In this document: positions 36,401 through 47,400 of the stretch, piece after piece
How positions within the stretch are numbered: the stretch's first letter is position 1
Layout of the letters: each line of letters opens with the position of its first letter
Notes under the pieces: generated by a model
The model's input: only the letters and a program-made list of their open reading frames with translations
Told to the model about the DNA's origin: nothing
Database searches by the model: none
Made by a program: the position numbers and the translations under genes
Assembly: GCA_036365145.1 (NCBI GenBank)
Contig: JAEOAD010000031.1
Coordinates: 6,544,001 to 6,608,000, forward strand
Length of the DNA stretch: 64,000 bases
Source: Orientallactaga sibirica
Lineage: Eukaryota > Chordata > Mammalia > Rodentia > Dipodidae
Direction of reading: 5' to 3'

Positions 36401-39400
36401 GCCCCTTCCTGAACAGAGGTGGAAAGAACCTGGGGGAGAAAGATGTGCTGTGGAGGTATGGAGGCTCAGGGCCTCTCTGCCTTCCTTGCAGTGTGGAACC
36501 CCAGTTTTCTCCTCTCAGCCTTCTAAGTTACATTTCTGTGATAACCTTTTGGACTGATGAGTGCCATCAGTCCCTTCTCCAAAGGTGCCTGTGTCAGTCA
36601 GGGTTCTCTAGAGGAACAGAACTGATAGAATGAATTGTGTTAGAAGGGAATTTATTGGATTAGCTTACGACAGTCCAGCAGTAGCAGGTTGCAGGCCTGA
36701 GAGTCAAGGAACCCGGTAGCTGCTCAGTCCATGAGGCTGGATGCCTCAGCAATCCTAATCCAGCACTGAAGGCCTGAAGGCATCCTGGAGAGACGCTGCT
36801 CTTCAGTCCAGCCTGGTCTTCAGTCCACACTGGAAAGCAGCAAGCAGCAAGCAGAGAACAGTGAGCAGCACCAGCAGCCAGGTGGGAGGAGAGAGAGAAA
36901 GGCCTTTCTTCCCAGAGCTTCTTTTTTATCAACCAGCCCCCTCCTCCAAGACGGGCTGCCCACTCTGGGGGAAGGGCTTACTCTGGGGGAAGGATTCTTC
37001 CTAAAGGCAACCTCAGAGATACACTTATGAGGAATGTCTGTGGATTCCTAAACAAATCAAGTTGACACAAACTTAACCATCACAGTACCTCACTCCCCTC
37101 TCCTGTGTACCAACAGATTGTAAAATAAATTCTCTGAAACAAACTTGCCAAAACCCAGCAGGCAACACAGCCCTCTCACTGAATGGCTGTCCCATGGCCT
37201 TTGAATCCCGAAGCAGCAGTTTATGTAGCATGGGACGGAGTCAAGAACCTGTGGGAAACGTCTCTAGTTTCAGCCAAATTTTCAGCTATTGAAGGTTGTT
37301 CTTTTAATTAATTCAGATAGCCTTATATTTATTCAGACATATGACAAGTTTAAAGGAAGAAAAAAAGGTCTTAATGTTGTCAGTGACTGTGGTCTTGAAA
37401 ATGAACATTCATTAGCCTGCTCACAGACTAAGTCCACAGAAAGGGTTTGAGGCAAACTCATATAAAACCCACACAAGGGGCCAATCCCTGCTGTCACATA
37501 CAGGGCACCAACCAGGTGTATGAAATGGAAACATTTGCAAAAGAAATGATTCACTCAAGCCAATTAATTGGCTCAACACAATTAAATTTTTTTTTATTTA
37601 CTTCAGAGACAGAGAGAGAGAAAGAGACCAGAGCTTCCTGCCATTGCAAATGAATCCAGACGCATGTACCACTGTGTAAATTTGGCTTTACATGGGTACT
37701 AGGGAATCAAACCCCAAGCCAGCAGGCTTTGCAAGCAAGGGCCTTTAACCGCTGAGCCATCTCCTTAGCCCAACTCACACAATTAAGAGAAACAGGAAAG
37801 ATAGTTGGCTAGATAAGCTGTTGGAACCAATAAATCGGGGCTTAAAAAAAAAAAAAATCTCTGACATTTCTAGCTCCTTGAAGTTCAAAATACACAAGAA
37901 ATTCCCATTCCAAATGCTACAGACTCAAAGTATGAAAACACCTTCATATATTTAATTGACCACTGTAGCAGAATAGACATGACTCCATAAAAAGTATAGC
38001 ATTTTAATTTTTTTTTCATAAGGAATCATTGCAAACTTTGCAAGTTAAGCAAGTTTAGGGCAAACCACCTATTCAGCAGGCTGGTCACTTGATAAATTGA
38101 GTTTGAGCAAATTGGCTTTTACAGAATTGGTTTCTAACCACTGACCGAGAACTGGTGTCTACAGCCCAGGATTGGGATGAGTAATGTCCCCAGTCCTGGC
38201 TTTGTGGACACAGACATGTAGACCCTCTTCCTAACATCTGTCCTGGCCTTTCCCACTTGTCCCTCTAGGGCAGTAGTCCTCTGTCTGGGCCCTGCCCAGG
38301 CCTCTGAGGGATGCGCTTAAGATGACGCATCCAGGTCTTTGTCTTCTAGGTACTGATGGCTGGAAGCCTGGAGTTTTCTGTTTTCATTCTTCTGTCGAAA
38401 GGCCACTTCCATTGGACAGCTCTTTGGGCTAAGGTTGGGGGACCATAGGCTAGTCACTGGGCCTCTCTGAGCTATGTGTTGTGTGGTTCAAGGGAGCATT
38501 GCCTAGCACTCATTAGCCCATCATCCCTTTAGCTAGACCTGGGGGCATCGCAATGAACAAGGCTGGTAGTACAAGAGCTACTCCAGTGAACATCCTGGTT
38601 CCAGAGGGACCCTACTCTCATTCCACTCATTGGCCTTGCTTCTCACCTGATTCTCTATCACACATACCTCTGAGCATGAGGGTGTCCTCCACCTACTCAG
38701 CCTTGAGTAAGCCTTATAGCCACCCCACCAATAACTCTCATGGCTGCCAAAACCACACTTAGGGTCTACTTGGGAATGCAGAATGGCCCTTGCTGTTGGC
38801 AGTGGGTAAGGGGGCCCAAATCAGGCAAGACAGTTGGTGGACAAAACCAGGGTGTACTTCAGCCACACAAAACCTGGCCTGGGCGTCCACCTCGCCATTA
38901 GCCCTGTGCTGAGCTAGCTGGGCATAAGGTTCAGAATCAAGGGAGTGGGCCTGTGTGCCTCCATGTCCCTCATTATCCCTGCAGGCCTTCCTGCTGTTTC
39001 TTGTTACCCAGTGTGCCCCAGATCTGTACTTCCAACAGGAAGCCCCCCCACACACACCATCTTCCCTGAACACTGACCCTCTCTCATGAGAAAGGTGACA
39101 GGAAGGACCCAGTAGCTCAAACCCAAGAAGACCATGGTAGCAATGGAACAGGTGAGATGGAGTGAGCACTCTGGGTCTGGAGCAGAGACCATATGATTGG
39201 AAGGAAGGACTGGGGAAAGCTTTCTGAAAGAAGTGGCTCTGAGAGGAAGTTCTGGAGAGGTAGGCAGTAGAGAAAAAGGACAGGACAAGGACAAGGTCAC
39301 AGCCCAAATACGGGGCACATTCAACAACAACCACCAGACCTTCTAGGGCTTCCTGAGGATAAGCCACCAGGAGTGGGGACATCACAGGAAGGTGTGTCAT

Positions 39401-41356
39401 CTCGTGTGTCACTGCTTTGCTGGGCACCAGGCATGTATGGCCCTAAGTGTGATGTGCCCATGATTAAAAATGGTGAGACTGAGGCTTGGAAAGTTTAAAC
39501 CAGCAGCCCCAGTCCACAGAGGACCACAGTTCAGATTCAGGTCCAGGGCTTACATATCACGTCTTGATGTTTCCCCAGCATTTCCCTGGTCTGTCTCCCT
39601 ACAGTCTCATCAATGCTGACTTCTGCGTGGCCTCTTCCTGCGTGGCCTTTGGGGCAGTTCTGGGCAAAGTCAGCCCTGTCCAGCTGCTTATCATGACTTT
39701 CTTCCAAGTGACCCTCTACTCAGTGAATGAGTACATTGTCCTGAACTTACTGAAGGTGAGCAGGGCTCAGAATGGCAGGGGGAGGGATACTGGAAGAGAC
39801 CTAGAGGGATAGAGGGAGACCCGGGATGCATGCCATATTAATTACTTTTCTCATTGCTGTAACAAAGTATCTGACAAAAACAACTTAAGGAAGGGTCTTT
39901 TGGGGCTCACATCTTGAGGGGATACAGCCCATCATAGTGGCAGAAGCATGAGGTGGCTGGTTACATTGTGTCCCCAGTCAGGAGCCCGAGGAGAATGCAG
40001 ATGCTCTTCTTGCTTTCTATTTTTTTTTTTAAGAGAGAATGGTGCTCCAAGGCCTCTACTCACTGCAAACAAATTCCAGATGCATGCACTACCTTGTGCA
40101 TCTGGCTTTACATGGGTACTGGGGAATCGAACCTTTGACTTTGTAGGCAACCACCTTAACTGCTAAGCCAGCTCTCATTTTTTTTAAAAAAAGTTATTTA
40201 TTTATTTATTTGCAAGCAGAGAGAGATAGAGAGAAGAGAGACAGAGAGAATGGGCATGCCAAGGCTTTAGGCCACTACAAACGAATTCCAAATACATGCG
40301 CCCCTGTGTGCATCTGGCTTTATGTGGGTACTGGGGAATCAAACTGGGGTTATTGGGCCTTGCAGGCAATTGCCTTAACCACTGAGCCATCTTTCCAGCC
40401 CCTTTCTCCTTTTTTGTCCAGGCTGGGACCCCATAGGATAATGCCATCCACATTCAGTGTAGGTTGTCCTGCCTCAGTGAAACCTCTCTGGAAGCACCTT
40501 TACAAACGTGCCCAGAAGTGATTAAAATGGTGGTTACAAATCCAGTCGAGTTGACAATGAAAATTAAACATCACATGTGCCAATCTAGAAAGTCACCCAA
40601 CCTCCTAGACTTCAGTTTCCTCATTTGTAAAGTAGAAGTGATGACGTAAACCAGGCAGATAGCGTACTTCGCCTCAGCTGTCAGTCCAGAGCTTGGGCAG
40701 AGCCGGTGCTCTTCAAGTACTTTCTTGTGAGTCAGATGGAAAGAGTTGGATATTTCTACACATAGTCTCGTGTGCATGTATCCCAGGATCTTTCTCTCAA
40801 GGAAAGGACCCAGTGTATTGAGGCTAAATCTGTCAGGAAAGATTCTGGAAGGGAGGGGCTGGCCTTATACAGCTGAACAGGTTGTACACTTTGCAACCCC
40901 AGAGATGCCATTCACATGGACTGTGGCGAGAATGCTTCCCTCTGGGTTGACAATCCCATGAGCAAGCTAAGGGGTACCTCAGACCTCTGACTCTCAGAAA
41001 TCATCTTGGTGCTTTGGTATGAAGGAGGGTGTCTCTTTTGGGAAGCCTAAGCATTTTTTTTCCAAGGTAGGGTCTCACTCTAACTCAGGCTGACCTGGAA
41101 TTTGCTATGTAGTCTCAGGGTGGCCTCGAACTCTTGGCGATCCTCCTACCTCTGCTTCCCAAGTGCTGGGATTAAATGCCCAGCGCATTTCGTTTTTTTT
41201 TTTGTTTTTTTTAAAATATTTTATTTATTTATGATACAGAAAGAGGCAGGTGAGGGGAAGGGGAGAATTGGCATCCCAAGGTCTCTAGCCACTGCAAACG
41301 AGCTCCAGACACATGTGCTACTTTGTGCATCTGAACCTATGCATTTCTAAAGAATG

Positions 41357-41396
<40 letters not shown>

Positions 41397-43927
41397 TTTG
41401 AGAGTGACAGACAGAAAGAGGCAGATATATAGAGAGAATTGGTGTGCCAGGGCCTCTAGCCACTGCAAACAAACTCCAGATGCATGTGCCACCTTGTGCA
41501 TCTGGCTTAAGTGGATCCTGGGGAATCAAGCCTCGAACCAGGGTCCTAAGGCTTCGCAGGCAAGTGCTTAACCGCTAGGCCATCTCTCCAGGCCCTGAGC
41601 TTATGCATTTCTAAGCCTTCTACATTTGAAACTTCCATGCAATAGTCCCCACCAGGGGAGGAGTTCAAAACACTCTAACCTCCAGTCGCTCCTTGCATCA
41701 TTACTCCCTGACTCATCTCCTTCTCCACTCACCCAATCAGACCAGTCTCTAGCGGCAGAGTGGGCTCTTGGTCAAGCACAGAGGAACATTCCCCTGATTA
41801 AAACCTGGCAGCAGTTTTCATTTCAGTTTGAAGAAAATCTAACTTAGTATATGACCCTGCAAGTTGTGGCCCCTGGCCTTTCCCTCCAAGCCTCTCGCCT
41901 GCACCCTCCCCATCAGCTGTGCCTGGCATGGTCGTCTTCAGTCCTTTTGGGATCTAGGTCTTGGCTGAGATGCCACTTCTGCAGAGAGGCCCTGCCAGCC
42001 TGTCTTAGCATCTCTCATCCATGTTCCTTCTAGAACCTAGATCTTGCCTTGCCTGTCTCTTTTTCTCCACAGCACTTATGCTTGTCTGATAGGGACAGGA
42101 ACCCTATCTCTGGACACTTTCTGCCCAGCACCCAACTGCTGCTCAGATTTCAGAACCACAGGATCTGCCTGAGGCTGTGTTGTAGATTCCTGGGTACATA
42201 GAGGAGCAAGTTGTCCAGGAGCTCACAGCCCAGGGAGGGGCTCAAGCTTAAGTATTAAGATACTCAAATATGACCTGTGATTATTAGGGAGCTAGAGCCG
42301 TGGCTAGTTAGCCCAGCAGAGGGCGCCAAAACAAGCCCTCCGGGGAGGTTTCCTGCCAATGGGCCTTTTAAAAGCCTGGAGCCAACCAGGACCTTAGGAG
42401 ACCAAGCATAGAGCAAGGGCATCAGAGTCAGAGGGACCAGGGCATACAAAAGCCTGGGGGCAGATGCCTAGTGAGGGTTTCTAGGACTTGGTCTGGCTGG
42501 AGAAGAGGGTCCTGTTGAGAGGGGAGTTTGGAGAGCCAAGGCAGATATGGAGGTGCAGCAAGCCCCTAGCGGCTGTGAAAAGGAGTCCCAACTTGCGTGG
42601 GGAGTAGAGGCACATGCCTTTAATCCCAGCACTTGGGAGGCAGAGGTAGGAGAATTGCCGTGAGTTCAAGGCCACCCTGAGACTACATAGTGCAACTTTA
42701 CTAGGAGGGCAGTGAGGTTCAAAGCAGGGGAGTGGCAAAATCTTAGTCCATCATATGGGACTATAAGACCATATTAGAAGACTAGGTCATTTATATTGAC
42801 CAGACAGTTATTTCTCACAGTCTAGAAGCTAAGAAGGCCGAGACCGAGGCACTGCTGACCCTAGTCAGGGCCTTCTTGCTGTGTCTTCTCAGGGCAGAGG
42901 GTCAACACGCAGGTGCGGAGGACTCACTCTTACCACAAACCCATTTCTTCAGCAACCTCTTAAAGGCGTCGCCTCCCAACACTTGCACTAGAGATTAAGT
43001 TTCCAATAAACTGTGGGGATACATTCGAGCCATAGCATGTCTACAAAGGAGTAAGTCTTAAACAATTCCTCCAAGATTGGTTCTGAGCGGGGGGCGAGAA
43101 GTGAAGGCTGAAGAGGGGAGTTGGGGTTGACACTGACAGGACACAGTCCAAGTGTGTCAGGTATGTTATACAAGCTGCCTTGCTAAGTCACTACACTTTC
43201 TCCCCCTTTGAAAATGAGGAGCTTGAGATGTACAGATGACAAGCAAGAGGCACAGTTTGCATAGGGAAGGAAGGGAAGGAGGGGCTGCTACTTCAGAGTA
43301 CAGGGAAGGGGTGGGTGGCAGGCTATAGACTGGGAGACTCTATGGAAAGCAAGGAGTGTGACAGGATGTGGTGAGGGGGAGTAATGGCAGCCTGTGTAGG
43401 GTGGTATTGGGGTACTTGTATGACATGAAAGGTGGAGCCGGGAGTGGTGGCAAATGCCTTTAATCCCAGCACTTGGGAGGCAGAAGTAGGAGGATTGCTG
43501 TGAGTTTGAGGTCACCCTGAGACTACATAGTAAATTCCAGGTCAGCCTGGGCTAAAGTGAGACCCTACCTCGAAAAACAAACAAACAAACAAACAAACAA
43601 ACAAACAAACAAACAAACAAAACCCACCACAACCCCATAGGGAATACCTGCAACCCCACTGAGGAGGGTCTCCAATGGAAGTGGGGCAGGGACAAGGGAA
43701 AAGAGAGTACCAACACATGATGTATCCATATGAAATATGTTGTTAATAAAAAAAAAGAAAGAAAAGAAAGAAAGAAATGGTGGAGAGAAGAGGCTTAGAG
43801 GAAGTTCCAGTAATTAAGATATGGAAGCGGGTGACAATCTAGTCAAGGGTTGCCATGAATTGTTTTAAAATATTTTTTATTTATTTACTTATTTGAGAGA
43901 GAGATAGGCAGATAGAGATAGATAGAT

Positions 43928-43982
<55 letters not shown>

Positions 43983-44379
43983 GATACATAGATGGAGCAA
44001 ATGGGCGTGCCAGGGCCTGCAGCCACTGCAAACTAATTCTAGATGCCTGCGCTGCCATGTTCATCTGGCTTTATGTGGGTCCTTCGGAATTGAACCTGGG
44101 TCCTTAGGCTTCACAGGCAAGCGCCTTAACTGCTAAGCCATCTCTCCAGCCTGTGGGTTTTTTTAAGCTGGGTTTCCCTATGTAGACCAGGCTGGCCTTG
44201 AACTTTGATCTTCCTCCCTCAGCCTCCTGAATGTTGGGATTAAAATCGTGTACCACACTTTCTGGCTGTGGGTTCTAACTCTTCTAACTTATGACTTAAC
44301 AAGTCTCTCTTCAAGCTTGAGGTTTCCATCTGCAAACAATTTCTCTTGGGCAGAGGAGCTGGCATAGGTACAGGTATCC

Positions 44380-44421
<42 letters not shown>

Positions 44422-47400
44422 GAGTGCTGTAAGGAGGGAGGGGGAGAAGATAGCAGGCCCTGACATGCTTCTTGCATTCTAGGTGAAAGATGCAGGAGGC
44501 TCCATGACCATCCACACATTTGGTGCCTACTTTGGGCTCATAGTGACCTGGATCCTTTATCGGCGCAACCTAGAGCAGAGCAAGCAGAGGCAGAGTTCGG
44601 TGTACCACTCCGACCTGTTTGCCATGATTGGTGAGAGCTGAGAGTGGCAACGTTGGTAAGGGTTGTCATGATAGGTCAAGGTCCCCATAAGAAGTGAGAT
44701 CTACTATGATAGGTGAGGACTGCTGTGATGGGTGAGATCCACTATGATGGGTGAGGACTGCTGTGACGGGTGAGATCCACCATGATGGGTGAGGACTGCT
44801 GTGACGGGTGAGATTCACCATGATGGGTGAGGACTGCTGTGACGGGTGAGATTCACTATTATGGGTGTGGACTGCTGTGACGGGTGAGATCCATCATGAT
44901 GGGTGAGGACTGCTGTGATGGGTTAGATCTACCATGATGGGTGAGGACTGCTGTGACGGGTGAGATCCACTATGATGGGTGAGGACTGCTGTGATGGGTG
45001 AGATCCACAATGATGGGTGTGGACTGCTGTGATGGGTGAGATCCACAATGATGGGTGAGGACTGCTATGACAGTGAGATCAATCATGATGGGTGAGGACT
45101 GCTGTGATGGGTGAGATCTACCATGATGGGTGAGGACTGTTGTGACGGGTGAGATTCACTATTATGGGTGTGGACTGCTGTGACGGGTGAGATCCATCAT
45201 GATGGGTGTGGGCGGCTGTGATGGGTGAGATTCACTATGATGGGCGAGGACTGCTATGACAGTGAGATCCATCATGATGGGTGAGGACTGCTATGACAGT
45301 GAGATCCATCATGATGGGTGTGGACTGCTGTGATGGGTGAGATTCACTATGATGGGTGAGGACTGCTGTGATGGGTAAGATCCACAATGATGGGTGAGGA
45401 CTGCTGTGATGGGTGAGATCCACAATGATGGGTGTGGACTGCTGTGATGGGTAAGATTCACTATTATGGGTGAGGACTGCTGTGATGGGTGAGATTCACT
45501 ATGATGGGTGAGGACTGCTGTGATGGGTGAGATCCACAATGATGGGTGAGGACTGCTGTGATGGGTAAGATTCACTATTATGGGTGTGGACTGCTATGAC
45601 AGTGAGATCCATCATGATGGGTGTGGACTGCTGTGATGGGTGAGATTCACTATGATGGGTGAGGACTGCTGTGATGGGTGAGATCCACAATGATGGGTGA
45701 GGACTGCTATGACGGGTGAGATTCACTATGATGGGTGTGGACTGCTGTGATGGGTGAGATTCACTATGATGGGTGAGGACTGCTGTGATGGGTGAGATCC
45801 ACAATGATGGGTGAGGACTGCTGTGACGGGTGAGATTCACTATGATGGGTGAGGACTGCTGTGACGGGTGAGATTCACTATGATGGGTGAGGACTGCTGT
45901 GACGGGTGAGATTCACTATGATGGGTGTGGACTGCTGTGACAGTGAGATCCATCATGATGGGTGTGGACTGCTGTGACGGGTGAGATTCACTATGATGGG
46001 TGAGGACTGCTGTGACAGGTGAGATTCACTATTATGGGTGTGGACTGCTATGACAGTGAGATCCATCATGATAGGTGTGGACTGCTGTGACGGGTGAGAT
46101 CCACCATGATGGGTGAGGACTGCTGTGACGGGTGAGATCCACCATGATGAGTGAGGACTGCTATGACAGTGAGATCTACCATGATGGGTGAGGACTGCTA
46201 TGACAGTGAGATCCACCATGATGGGTGTGGACTGCTATGACAGTGAGATCCACCATGATGGGTGTTGACTGCTATGGTGGGTGAGGACTGCTGTGATGGA
46301 TGAGATCCACCATGATGGATGAGGACTGCTGTGACAGGTGAGATCCACTATGATGGGCGAGGACTGCTATGACAGTGAGATCCACTATGATGGGTGAGGA
46401 CTGCTGTGACAGATGAGATCCACCATGATGGGTGTGGACTGCTATGACAGTGAGATCCATCATGATGGGTGAGGACTGCTGTGATGGGTGAGGACTGCTA
46501 TGATGGGTGAGGGTTGTCAAGATCACTCCTGAGCCCCACAAAAGCAGTTTCTTGGGGTGGGGAACAGAGGGAGATGGCCTGTGGACATGTCTAGAGTCTT
46601 TAATGTCTATCTCTCTTCCTCATGGGGCTGAAAGAGGCTGGTCACTCCTTCTATATGTGTTTCCTAGAATGCCCCAAGACTGATGGAATTATAACCTCAG
46701 GAATTAGCCACTCAGTCCTGTGCTGGGGCAAGGTGTGCATTCCTACTTGCCTGGGTCCTGGGAGAACACAGGGGGCCTCCACAGCACTTCCCGCCAGCAC
46801 CAAGCCCTCCTTAGAGTGAGAGATAGTAGTGCTACCAGCTGATCTCCCTCCGCACAGGGTGGGGGTTGGGGGAGTCCTGCATGGTGCTGAGGGTAAGCAT
46901 TTAGCCAGTTGTAAGAGTTGGGGAAGACTTCCTGGAGTTGTATGGGAGTTCAAATAGAAGCTAGGCAGGGAGGGTCTCTTAGAGATGAGAAGCAGCTGGG
47001 GTCATGAGTATAGACATCTCCAGAGCTAACAGTTGTGCATCTGCCTGAGCGCTGTGAGCCCTGTCTAATATCTCCTTTCCTGGGGCTCTTGGGCTGTGTG
47101 TGGTCTGACCCAGGCACCCTCTTCCTGTGGATGTACTGGCCCAGCTTCAACTCAGCCATTTCATACCCGGGAGACGGCCAACACAGAGCAGTCATCAACA
47201 CCTACTGCTCCTTGGCAGCCAGTGTGCTCACCTCAGTGGCAGTGTCCAGTGCCGTGCATAAGAAGGGCAAGTTGGACATGGTGAGAGGGGATCCCTGTGG
47301 TGGGGGGCAGAATGCTGCCTTGACTGCCTATGCCTGGTGGGTACTGACCACCAATATCCTGCCAACACCTTTGCTCAGCAGGCAGCTTCCAGATTAGCAT

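Noticed and set aside
43911..43985. (GATA)n as a functional GATA-factor array
   Set aside because: It sits in the tail of a B2-like SINE and looks like ordinary tail microsatellite expansion.
44655..46520. CRISPR-like array
   Set aside because: Units are contiguous with no unique spacers, and the genome is mammalian.
45235..46541. Repetitive antisense frames (62-113 codons) with His/Ser/Pro-rich periodic translation
   Set aside because: They are the reverse strand of the 38-bp minisatellite. The openness follows from the unit's composition, and no promoter or splice context was seen.
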